Assembly (NCBI GenBank): GCA_951799405.1
Contig: OX637363.1
Coordinates: 1 to 64,000, forward strand
Direction of reading: 5' to 3'
DNA length: 64,000 nt
From: Agapetus fuscipes
Lineage: Eukaryota > Arthropoda > Insecta > Trichoptera > Glossosomatidae
The notes beneath the pieces are model-generated. The model was not told the DNA's origin. It searched no databases and worked only from the letters and a program-made list of their open reading frames with translations. This document shows positions 42,220-51,747 of the stretch, piece after piece (positions within the stretch are counted from its first letter, which is position 1; each line of letters starts with the position of its first letter). The translations under genes and the position numbers were made by a program.

Positions 42220-43300
42220 CTGTATCCTGCCGCCATTCCACTAAGGGTGGCCGGTACCTCCACAGATGCACCTCCACTTTTTTCTGTCATCACCTTTTTC
42301 ATACATACTCTTCTCTTATTCTCACACTGCAGACCCATTCTTTCGCAATCTCACCTATTTGGTCTAAGCATTCTTTCCTCAGCCTTCCCCTTCCGCACTT
42401 TCCTCTGACATTTCTTTTGTACACGTTCTTCGTAAGTTGTTCATCATCCATTCTTTCAAGATGTCCGAACCATCTCATCGTCCTTTTTTGTACTTTCATT
42501 CTCATATTCTCTTTTATACCACACTCGTTCATCACCCAATCATTGCGTACTCTATCACTCAGTGTCTTTCCAGTCATTGCTCTCAGGTAAGCCATTTCAA
42601 CCTTACATACTGTTACGAAATTAGGGTTCAACAGTCTTTCAATTAAAAATACTGGTCTTCTTACACAGTTGTTTATTTTACACTTTTAATAATTTATTTG
42701 CACAAAGATATTCTCGACTATTCCGTTACACTTGGTTTTTGTTCACTGGTTTTGGTTCAATGTATATAGTGGTAAAGCTTGTAGAATACTACTGGCCCTG
42801 CAAGCCACTCGCACCCTTCTTATATTCTTTAAAACAGTACAATCTAGACCTATATTTGCTAGACAGTTCCAGAAAGGCATAGTAATTATTATTTCTCGAT
42901 GCTTCACGTATTTTATTCAATGATTCCTACCCACACAATACAATACAGAATTCCTATAACTAATACCTACTTATTTTAAATATTTATATTTCATATTTAC
43001 ATAACAATACTTTACTCAGCTCACATTCATTAAGCCTCACTTCCACCAACCAATATGCCATTGTGGACCGCCGATCTCATATTCTTCGTAAGTTTCCTAT
43101 TCCTTGTAACGCTTCCAATCGTTTCCATCGCACTTCTTCCTCTACTAGCGCGCTCTTCCAATTATTTCGTCAATTTCGCATTCGACTCAAACTTGCTTCC
43201 CAGATAATCAAATTCTTTCACGACCTCCACTCTTGTTTCATTCAGTCTTATCTCAATTTCCTCGCATTTCTCAGTCCTCTCAAAGTGTAAAAAATAATTC
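42220..43300 (-). pseudogene. RTE-like LINE RT C-terminal part, split by a solo LTR
   Basis: Minus strand from 43290: fragments matching the thumb region (VVKEFDYLGSKFE-type pattern in broken frames; RRSTMAYWLV / NGILVGGSEA near 43030). After the LTR: VEMAYLRAMTGKTLSDRVRN, MRWFGHLERMDDEQLTKNVY and RNVRGKCGRGRLRKECLDQI, with a stop at 42299. The 3' end at about 42220 has a (CAGTA)n tail. The WFGHLERM motif identifies the C-terminus of RTE-type LINE pol. Several frameshifts are present. Confidence 0.77.
42611..43006. repeat. Solo LTR, 396 bp, TSD ATAC
   Basis: It begins TGTTACGAAATT and ends TTACATAACA, so its ends are inverted (TGTTA...TAACA). The direct repeat ATAC flanks it at 42607-42610 and 43007-43010. 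It interrupts the RTE-like pol between GSEA and VEMAYLRA. The family is not known; it does not resemble the 195-bp LTR at 30836. Confidence 0.82.
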
Positions 43301-43716
43301 ACTTTGTCAATGTCACCTCTGTTTCAAGGAAGGTCGGCAAGAGTTGCAGGTTTTATGTTCATTTGAGATTTGGTTTTAATTTGTAAGTACACATTCAGCA
43401 TTCGTAAGCGCGAACTTACACGTACTTTGTCGGTCTTATGGCCGCGGGAATCAAGACAAGTTATTTGGAACCGGATAACGCTGGTTCGAATCCCGCGACG
43501 ATAACTTCGACCCTGGTTCAACAGATGCCGTTGCATGCACACAAGCTTCTGCTTTCGCATGAAGACAACTGGCCAGGCAAAATAAGTTGGTGGATTGCAT
43601 TCCTTTCCACAAATCTATTTTTCTAAAAAAAAAAAAAAAAAGCTTGTTTGTGGGCATGCATTTGATATGAGTTTTGAATGTTTATATTTCACTGCAACTT
43701 AGATTCTAGATTACTA
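43290..43716 (+). repeat. Repeat A, interrupted by SINE S3
   Basis: The left part 43290-43424 runs from ataattcactttgtcaatgt to gcgcgaacttacacgt. The right part 43643-43716 starts ttgtttgtgggcatgcattt and ends actgcaacttagattctaga. Removing the SINE joins them at the expected place in the consensus. Confidence 0.87.
43425..43642 (+). repeat. tRNA-derived SINE S3 with poly(A)
   Basis: Head with tggccgcgggaatcaag (A-box position) and B box ggttcgaatcc (43483-43493), a body of about 130 bp (cagatgccgttgcatgcaca), and a 17-nt A run at 43626-43642. It is inserted in repeat A, so it is younger. It differs from S1 and S2 in body and tail. Confidence 0.82.
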
Positions 43717-43819
43717 TAGATGGACATTGAACCCTTCTGTATGCAAACTAGGACTTTGTAATGTGGGTAAACTTTTTAGTTATATTTTGAAAAAGTAATG
43801 GCTGATTATTATTGGTATT

Positions 43820-44010
43820 TGCGGTGGCCGGGCCGGTTGCCTGGAACAATTTGCCCATCGGTGTTCGCGCGAACCAGCCTACCACCACCTTCAGAAAGCA
43901 ACTGAAGACACTACTTTTCTCCAGAAGCCATGGCGCCCTTGACATGGTCCTGGACCATTAAATGGCGCCACAGGAGAGAAATCATCCATCATCATCATCA
44001 TCATTTATAA
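43820..44010 (+). pseudogene. CR1/L2-like LINE RT C-terminus with (ATC)n tail
   Basis: Frame GPVAWNNLPIGVRANQ, then TTTFRKQLKTLLFSRSHG, to a TAA near 43960, is the typical last segment of RT proteins of the CR1/L2 group. About 25 nt later the element ends in catcatcatcatcatca. Only about 190 bp remain, as expected for 5' truncation. Confidence 0.78.
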
Positions 44011-44960
44011 AATTTTAAGAATCACAGCCTTTTTTCTAATTTTAACCCTTTGACTACCAAGAAAATTACGAAAACATTTTGTATGGAAAATTTGTCACTT
44101 TGTATGGTGGCTATACTTTTTATTCACTTTTTGGAAAAAATAATAATGACAATATATAGGTTATCATTATTGTTTTACGTTTGTGCTATTTTATTTTTTT
44201 ATTAACCCTCTAAGTGCCGAGAATTTTTCCTTTATTTTTTTCTTTTAAATGGTAACTCCCTAAACCGAGATTATGATGAAGAAATGATTATGATTATTAG
44301 ATAACACTATTTTATAAATGGATTCACAAAAAAAATGAGACAAATCGTCGGAGCCGTTTTTCAGAAAATCGCATTTTAAATTTTCAGCTCTTTGGACGCC
44401 ATATTGAATTTTCAAAAAAGTAAAAAATCTTTGATTGCAAATTAAAGTGATAAACTTGTTCTTTCTATCAAATCTAAAACAAAACTAAATATCTTGCATT
44501 TTAATAGGTTTTCTAATATTTTCGATTTAAAATTTCAGGTCGTGTAAACGGTGCTTTATATTTATTTTTTCAAAAAAAATTTTTTTAATTTTGTAGAAAT
44601 TTATATTGTCTATAATATTGTAGAACATTATATCTTTGTTAACCACTTAACTTTCGAAAAACTCACAATCGTTGGTTTTTTTCATATGGCAACCCATAGA
44701 CACAGATTAGTAAGAGTGTTGCCATAATTTATTTATTAAGTTAAAACTAATTAGTGGCAATTTTGAAAATTTAAGAAAAAATCTTGGAGCCGTTTTTGAG
44801 AAAAGTTCAATTTTTATGTTTTTTTTGTATGTCAGCCATCTTGAATTTTCAAGTTGGTGTAATGCCATGCTATTCATACTTAATACATGTCCAAAAAAAT
44901 TGATGTAGCCAAAGTTTGGTATCTCTAGGTCTTATACTTTGGAAAGTGACACACATACAC

Positions 44961-45001
<41 letters not shown>

Positions 45002-45130
45002 GATGGACGTTTTTGAAAGATAGTGTTTTTTGGCATGTCCTACACCAGGACAACTCATTTCCGTGAAAACCTCGAAAAAAATTTTCCACACCAAATCAAG
45101 ACTTTCTTTATAGCCTTCAGCTATAGCAAG
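44011..45130 (-). repeat. Repeat B, minus-strand copy
   Basis: It contains in reverse order tttgtatggtggctatactt, atcgtcggagccgtttttca, catatggcaacccatagaca and tgtcagccatcttgaatttt, matching modules of 22976-24470, followed by ccaggacaactcatttccgt. The end next to 45060 differs from the other copies (tatagccttcagctatagc). Confidence 0.78.
44949..45000 (+). repeat. (CA)n microsatellite
   Basis: Mostly perfect acacac with a few t interruptions, within the repeat B head where other copies have (gtcc)n or (gtat)n. Confidence 0.95.
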
Positions 45131-45660
45131 AAAGTAAAAAATGAAATGTAGCACTGGTTTTTGGATATATTGTATAATATGTAGATTAGACTCATCAAAT
45201 GCCAAGTTTTCGAACTCGTACATTTTTGTAATTACCTGTAGCCCCGAAAAACTGAATATTTTTTCAATATTTCTACTTTTTTATTTTAATTTTTTGTTCT
45301 AGAATAAAATAATTTCCCCATTTTTAAAGATTATTACATTTTCAACAAAATTGGAAAAACAAGTTTTTTCATATTACGAATGAGTTTGAAGTTTCACGAG
45401 ATAAAAAAGATATTTTAAATGAATTTACCTCTTTTAAAAACATTCTTAATATCTTGATTACGTTTCTCGAAGAGCGCATTTTACAAAAACATAGAATATT
45501 ACATTCCAGTTTTAAAATTTTGTAATCAATAAAATAGAGAAATTTTAAGGTTTAAAACTTGGCATTCGCTGAATGTTATCATCTTGTAAAATATAATATG
45601 CAAAACCCGATACAACATGTAATAGGTATTGCAAATATACAAAGATGAAGAAGACCGGAT
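45131..45660. other. AT-rich, no gene recognised
   Basis: Nothing supported. Confidence 0.55.
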
Positions 45661-45661
45661 G

Positions 45662-45895
45662 ACCGGTCCGTAGCTCAGTGGTAACACTGCGGACTCTGAA
45701 TGGGAAGGTTGTGGGTTCGATTCCCGGCGGTGCACAAAAAATATGCCATTTATATTTTCAAATTTACTCTTCGCCGGGTTGAAAAATTCATAAAACCTTT
45801 ACCAATGACTGGTCACCAAAGGTCCATCCAGCCTTACAGCAACTGGGTCTTGCTTGAGAATTGGCGCTTTGTAGCGACGACGATCAAGCTCGTAA
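45662..45895 (+). repeat. SINE S1 with intact A and B boxes
   Basis: Head ccggtccgtagctcagtggt gives A box tagctcagtgg (45671-45681); B box ggttcgattcc is at 45714-45724. The body is as in the other copies up to gcgacgacgatcaagctcgt, where SINE S2 begins. This is the best-preserved S1 promoter in the window. Confidence 0.88.
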
Positions 45896-46170
45896 AAAGG
45901 TCGATAGCTCAATTGGTAGAATGCTTGCATTCCACGCCGAGAGCAAGGGTTCGATCTCAAAGGCATACTCAGCCTTCACAAGAAATGAGAACCAGCCCCC
46001 CCGGGAGCTGGGAAACCCCCACTTCAACTGAAAGTGGTTGGTGTGAGGCCGGCCCCCTTACCTGTAAAAGTAAATAGGTCCCGAAGCGCCACATGCGACC
46101 CCTTCGGGGATAACGCAGGCAAGAAGTTACACTATATGTGTAGCTTAGTTGCGTTTTGCGTTTAAGAAGT
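45896..46170 (+). repeat. tRNA-derived SINE S2
   Basis: Head ggtcgatagctcaattggta (A box) and B box ggttcgatctc at 45948-45958, a body with agggttcgatctcaaaggca, ccccgggagctgggaaaccc and ggtcccgaagcgccacatgc, and an end around ttacactatatgtgtagctt. Joined directly to S1. Confidence 0.78.
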
Positions 46171-46174
46171 ATGG

Positions 46175-46935
46175 CTCATCTTTAAACCTGAGTTTTATGG
46201 ATTTAAATTAAAAAAAAATAAACAATACAATAATGTATTTTTTCAAAGGGATTGAAAAATAAAAACTTACTTGCACTTTCAGAGGAGCCTGTAGCTGTTA
46301 GCACACTTTCCGTAAACACGTGATCCAAGCACCATCCACTAACACCATCAAAACATGCAAGCAACATTTTTTTCTTAGCGGCTACTTTCGCGGCTGATAA
46401 GACTTGAAAAGCTCATGGCAATAACCTTTAGCTCTTATTTAGGCACATTTTCAGAGATTCTAGCTGTTATAGTTCTAAAAAGGTTCATTTTAATGCTTAC
46501 TAGTAATTTTCTTACGGCAGCCATATTTTTTCGTTAAAAAAAAATAACTATCTTAATCAATAGCAATATTTTAATTCAATAAGGCAAAATTTGAATAAGG
46601 TATGCTATGCGATTTAAAATACATGCCTTTTTGTATTAATATAAGTTTTATTTATAATGCAACTTACCACCAAACACCTGATTTACAAAAAATATATTTA
46701 TTAAAATCTAAATTTTTTTAAGTTACGAAAGGCCCGTCTCGTATACAGAACTATTATCCTAAAGTATCACGATAAAGTGCCATTCGCAGTATGTTTTACA
46801 TTTCCCTGATTTCTTAAAGCCATTTATTATTTTGTTTGAATACAACTCATACTTATCTATCCATTTTGAAACTTGGTAAGACGCGCACGCGCCATTATAA
46901 TATGTATTTCAATTCACGGCTGTGTAAAAAATCTT
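46175..46935. other. AT-rich, no gene recognised
   Basis: Nothing supported. Confidence 0.55.
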
Positions 46936-46939
46936 CCAC

Positions 46940-47019
46940 AGAAACATCTCGCTCTAGAGCGAGATGTTTCTCGGGTTCTCTCGCTCTCGCTCGGGTGAGC
47001 GAGAGCGAGAGAACCCGAG
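46940..47019. repeat. Two adjoining perfect palindromes
   Basis: 46940-46971 is a perfect 32-bp palindrome centred on ctctagag. It overlaps by two bases a second one: arms 46970-46992 and 46997-47019 (23 nt, perfect complement, starting ctcgggttctctcgctc) around the loop gggt. GC content is far above the flanks. Confidence 0.96.
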
Positions 47020-48340
47020 TTGCAAGTTGTGTAAGAGTTAAATCCAAGACTAATTTAGTACGTAAAAGCTGTCTTGCTAGGTTATATTGAGGTAAAATTA
47101 AGGTTGCCGAGGTTATATTTGAGTTCTGCCGTAGCTCTTAGAGCGGTTTTGTATTTGAGCTATAGGTTTTGGTGTAGCTCTCTGCAAGGTTCTAAAACTG
47201 GGGCCCTTTTAGCACTCACGAGGCTAGTATAAGGTTAATATAACGTTATTGAGACTATTAAGACTTACGTGCCGATTTCCATACAAAGGTTCTATGACCA
47301 TTTTGTAACCTTTTTAAAACCTAAATGGTTACTTGGGTATGCCGACCCAAAACAAGCAGGTACACCGGATTAAAATGTTTAATTTCAAAGGTGCTTTTAA
47401 GCTCTTCCATTGTTTAACTACAGTTTTTGTTTGGAGTTATTTTAAAGACTCATTGTAATTTTTCCATTCCTTTTCTAATGCAGAGTTTCTTAGCTAGTGG
47501 TCCGCAGTCTTATACTGAATCGTTAACAGAATGAAAAGTATATTAATTGTAATTTTTTAAACCATCTTTCCAACTTAATTGAGAAAATTACCATTCGGTA
47601 AGAGAATCTGGTATCCAATATCTATAATATCAGTATGATCTTCAATATATATAAGAGTGTTGTTATAGCTTTGCTTCTAGAAATACAAATTTAACGTTTA
47701 CCAAATATAATGTAAGAATATGATTACTATACATGGCGCTGTGTGTGTTAATAATCATTCAATACAAACGGAACTAAAGCATTATCGCATGGAGTTAATC
47801 CGTTAAACTATAGTGTCGATGTTTCCCAAAAATGAATGCTTTTTTATCATGAATTTTTCTTCATTGTTAGTTGGAAAAATACTTGATGTTATGTTTTTAC
47901 AATCCAAGTCAGTAGAAACGACTGCGAGCCAAAGATTGACAACCCCGAGTTTTATTTCTGGTTCATTCACGAAAAACGCTCACACGAAAAATATTCAAAA
48001 CAGTGTACATTTAAAATTATAATATTTACTTAACTCGGCATTCATCTAAAAGTTTTAAGATAAAACTGTTGTCTTATCTTCATCATAACGGGGAATTTAT
48101 AATCTGGCTTTTGAATCACCACCGCCGCTCCGGTAATCCCGAAACTTGAAAGGATCTTTTGTCTAGGTCATATGAATGGATCCGTAGCACACCGGTAACT
48201 TTTTCACTATTTTTGGGAGAGTACCTGCGTTTTTTTAAGTCGATGTAAGCTAGGTTAAAATAATATTAATATTTAAAATAATATGTCCATTAATATCATT
48301 CCAAAGGGAAGGTGAAAAAGATGAAAAGTAAAACGTAGCC
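47020..48340. other. No gene recognised; TIR-like motif at 47321
   Basis: 47321-47339 (ctaaatggttacttgggta) is the inverted counterpart of 37131. Many ggtt/aggtt phrases around it resemble 37150-37500 in style. No coding region. Confidence 0.45.
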
Positions 48341-48344
48341 TATA

Positions 48345-48655
48345 ACTGTAACTCTGTCGCCATTCCACTAGGGGTGGCCAGAGCCTCTGCGGAGTTTCCT
48401 CCATTTTTTCCTATCCTGACATACCTCTTTCAATTCCTTCATATCCATCACCTTTTTCATGCATTTTCTTCTTTTACACTCACTTTGTATATCCCATTCT
48501 TTCACAATCTCCTCAATCTGATCACTCCATACTTTTCTCGGTCGTCCCTTCCCTCTTTTTCCTTTCACACTTTCTTTGTATACATACTTTGTCAGTCTAT
48601 CATCTTTCATTCTTTCCACATGCCCAAACCACAGCCTACAAGGTATTATCTCTCT
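48345..48655 (-). pseudogene. RTE-like LINE RT C-terminus and 3' end
   Basis: The minus strand reads LSREIIPCRLWFGHVERMKD, DRLTKYVYKESVKGKRGKGR, PRKVWSDQIEEIVKEWD and KELKEVCQDRKKWRKL, to the end near 48345 with cagagttacagttataggc. It is closely related to 36150-36310 and 42220-42640. It is truncated at its 5' end by repeat A at 48663. Confidence 0.83.
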
Positions 48656-48662
48656 TGATAAC

Positions 48663-48890
48663 TTGGTATGAGGCTGACCACACATACTGTAAAAACAGTT
48701 TCCTTTGTAAATGTCACCCCTGTTTTTAAGATGGTCGGCAAGAGCTGCAGGCCTTTTGTTCCCTTGAGATTTGAGTATTTATATTGTAAGTTCATAGGCG
48801 GAGGGCGTAAATTGGCATGTAAGGTTTGGTTTATTTTGCTAGTAAAATGCAGCATGTATAAGTGTGAACTTACAAGTGTGATCCTTTAGG
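48663..48890 (+). repeat. Repeat A copy
   Basis: From ttggtatgaggctgaccaca to ctttaggcgtgcgttaaata. It carries a small insertion near 48810-48845. Confidence 0.8.
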
Positions 48891-49035
48891 CGTGCGTTAA
48901 ATAAAAGCCTTAACGGTCTTCTTACAAGATGGCGCTTTTAGTTGATTTTCAAAATCGAGGTGAGTTGACGCAATGATACTCGAAGTACTAATGTCCTGGC
49001 CGGGAAGTATAATGGAATGGACCTTCATCTATAAT

Positions 49036-49285
49036 TAAAGCTGCAAAGATATGTTAACATTTAAGGCTCATATTTAATGCATACCCTCAGACAGGCACAT
49101 GTAGTTTCGCGCGTACACATTCTGCATGCGTGCATACAAATAAACAAAACCTCACATGATCATAAACCTTGCAACTCCTGCCGCCTTCCTGAAACTTCCT
49201 AAAACCGGGGTGGCATTGGCAAAAGTGAACCGATTTTTACAGCACGGGTAGTCAGCCTCATACCAATCTATCAGTCAAGGAGCGC
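49036..49285 (-). repeat. Repeat A copy
   Basis: A minus-strand copy from taattaaagctgcaaagata to ccaatctatcagtcaaggag. It is most like the copy at 22078-22332 (both have cacattctgcatg and ctatcagtcaaggag). Confidence 0.87.
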
Positions 49286-49289
49286 GCCT

Positions 49290-49595
49290 ATTTTCTAAGT
49301 GGAGGTCTCTGTAATTCCGAGGAAGCAGGTTCACATTTCATATGAAAACTGACCTAACTTTGCCGGCCTTTGCTTGGCGAAAACAAAATCTAAAAAGGAA
49401 ATCATGCCTGACACCCAGCTTATTTCCACCTATCGTAATGATAATACTCGTATCTACGGTTTCCCATATTTTGATCATTACCGTAAGTTTAATTTTCATG
49501 AAAAGTTGCAATTTTTTTTAAAGAAATCCTGTGCGGAAGACTCCTTAGATTCAAGAGACTCTAGGGGTCCATGACACATGTTATAGTGCCGCAGA
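49290..49595. other. No gene recognised
   Basis: An ORF of 66 codons is present without similarity; nothing else is seen. Confidence 0.5.
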
Positions 49596-49597
49596 GG

Positions 49598-49693
49598 TGT
49601 ACGAGCTTGGTCGTCGCTACAAAGCGCCAATACTCAAGCAAGATCCAGTTGCTGTAAGGCTGTATGGATCTTTTAGAGACCGGTCTTTGGTTA
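49598..49693 (-). repeat. SINE S1 body fragment
   Basis: acgagcttggtcgtcgctac...ccaatactcaagcaagatcc...agaccggtctttggttaagg is the reverse complement of the S1 body. Confidence 0.78.
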
Positions 49694-49985
49694 AGGCTTG
49701 TGTTCCACTCAATAAAGGTCAACAGACTACATTGGCTGGGGCACATTCAGCAAATGGACCATTGGAGCCTGGAGAAGACGATTGTGATGACGAACCCGGA
49801 GGGACGCCGGACAGTGGGAAGACCACGTTCAAGATGGCTGGATGGAGTGGTGGCGGATTGCCGTGCAGTGGGAATGTGGGACTGGAGGAGGAAGACGTTG
49901 GATAGACAGCGCTGGCAGCAGTTTCTGAGGGAGGCCTAGACCCACCCCGGATTATCGTGCCAATGATGATGATGATGATGAGTTA
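49694..49985 (+). pseudogene. LINE RT C-terminus with (ATG)n tail
   Basis: The frame VNRLHWLGHIQQMDHWSLEK, NPEGRRTVGRPRSRWLDGVV and WDWRRKTLDRQRWQQFLREA ends at a TAG at about 49938. The element ends in gatgatgatgatgatgag at 49980. This is the C-terminus of an RTE/Jockey-type pol, a different subfamily from 48345-48655 (LGHIQQM against FGHVERM). Confidence 0.8.
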
Positions 49986-50189
49986 CTTTGAATGTGGAGC
50001 CTCCATAGAGTTAACCACTTTAGTATCTCTTATCTTGAGATCCCTTATCATTGGAATCCCATCGTCCAGCCACATTCTCAGTGATCATAATACACCGGCT
50101 CTTTCCTTTGATTTTTAATCCTGTATTATTTTATAATTTATGAGAGTCCATATTTTTGTGAAACATGCAAAATCTGCAGTCGGTATCTA

Positions 50190-50428
50190 TAATCTTAGTT
50201 GCAAGATATATTACATTTAAGATTTATATAATGTATTCCCACAAGCAGACATCTTTAAGTTCGCGCTGAAACATGCCGCATGTGAACTTACAATATAAAA
50301 CCTAATCACAAATGAACATAAGCCCTGCAACTATTGCCGACCTTGCCGACCGACAGGGTGACATTGGCAAAGTAAACCATTTTTTCAATACAGGTGGTCA
50401 ACCTCATACCAACCTATAAGTCAAGGAA
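50190..50428 (-). repeat. Repeat A copy
   Basis: From ataatcttagttgcaagata to aacctataagtcaaggaata on the plus strand. Confidence 0.87.
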
Positions 50429-50429
50429 T

Positions 50430-50768
50430 AAGTCATTGTTATATTTAACATCTAAAATGAAGAAAAGAAACTGTCTCTGCAAGTGTTTCAAGTAGTTTAT
50501 CAAGGTAGCAAAAGATTCGTAAAAAACTAAGTTAAAGAATATTTTTATTACTTCTCAGATTTCTTACTTATATTATTATTTATAATAAAAGGAGAGCTTG
50601 TATGATAAATGTTATGACTCTGGATGAAATGAAAGAAGTATGTTAGGACATTAAAAAAATGGCGTTTACTAGTCTCCTGTTAGAGCTGTGTGAGACATCC
50701 CGGATCTGGACTCATACAGATATTAATATTTAACTGACAGTGAATATTATCAGTTATTTCACAATTCT
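50430..50768. other. AT-rich, no gene recognised
   Basis: It includes a short fragment resembling the LINE 3' end (atgaaagaagtatgttaggacatt). Otherwise nothing. Confidence 0.5.
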
Positions 50769-50769
50769 T

Positions 50770-51380
50770 CGGTGGACAATTAATCTAGTGGACATTTAGT
50801 CGGTGGACATTCTGTCGGTGGACATTCTGTCGGTGGACATTCTGTCGGTGGACATTCTGTCGGTGGACATTATGTCGGTGGACATTCTGTCGGTGGACAT
50901 TCTGTCGGTGGACATTCTGTCGGGGGACATTCGGTCGGGGGACATTCTGTCGGTGGACATTCTGTCGGTGGACATTATGTCGGTGGACATTCTGTCGGGG
51001 GACATTCTGTCGGTGGACATTCTGTCGGTGGACATTCTGTCGGGGGACATTCTGTCGGTGGACATTCTGTCGGTGGACATTTTGTCGCGTGGACATTTTG
51101 TCGGGTGGACATTTTGTCCGTGGACATTGTATCGGTGGACATTATGTCGGTGGACATTTTGTCGGTGGACATTTTGTCGGTGGACATTTTGTCGCGTGGA
51201 CATTTTGTCGGGTGGACATTTTGTCGGTGGACATTGTATCGGTGGACATTATGTCGGTGGACATTCTGTCGGTGGACATTCTGTCGGTGGACATTTGGTC
51301 GGGTGGACATTTTGTCGGGGGGACATTCTGTCCGTGGACATTACGTCGGGGAACATTCTGTCAATGGACATTTTGTCGTG
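50770..51380 (-). repeat. 15-bp minisatellite, about 40 units, copy 2 (inverted relative to copy 1)
   Basis: The plus-strand unit is ggtggacattctgtc. The right end (51280-51380) has the same ordered variants as the left end of copy 1 and continues into ggaaccaattctgaca, the shared flank. Beyond about 15 bp of flank the two loci diverge. Confidence 0.97.
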
Positions 51381-51639
51381 GAACCAATTCTGACAATGCG
51401 CATGCGCACATGTTCATTTTAACACGGTTACCGGTTGCATAATGTAACATTATGCAACGGGTGTAGAAATGTATGGCATTGTGATTGCGTTAGCCGTTTT
51501 GTAATTAGTAAATTACCAAATGGGAGTAGAAAAACATTATTGTCGAACTACCAAATGGCCGTTACCGTGACAACTTCCTTCAATCAGTTTAACTATTTAA
51601 CAAGAACAACAAGACAGAAAAATTGAAATTGAAAATGAT
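51381..51639. other. Flank with an 11-bp-arm palindrome
   Basis: 51434-51458 reads gttgcataatg, taa, cattatgcaac. No gene is seen before the LINE ORF1 remnant. Confidence 0.6.
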
Positions 51640-51745
51640 TGGCTTTAATTCAAATGATTCCTTCTACATTGGTGAGCACCTATCGCCGTACTTCAAATAA
51701 CTACATGCAAGGACCAGGCTGTTAGCTAAGGAAAAACAAATAAGG
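51640..51745 (+). pseudogene. LINE ORF1 C-terminal domain, left of the pogo
   Basis: The frame SNDSFYIGEHLSPYFK, stop, LHARTRLLAKEKQIR is the conserved C-terminus of an L1/CR1-type ORF1 (family pattern 'INEHLTP...K.L...AR'). It continues after the pogo at 54604 as RIQNGRILTRKNDASPIIEI. An in-frame TAA is inside. Confidence 0.78.
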
Positions 51746-51747
51746 TA

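Noticed and set aside
45662..45740. Functional tRNA gene
   Set aside because: A and B boxes are present, but the arms do not form a good cloverleaf and the same head occurs with a common body in several SINE copies.
46836..47090. 84-codon ORF with Ser/Arg-rich region
   Set aside because: Its charged part is produced by the two palindromes; no conservation evidence.
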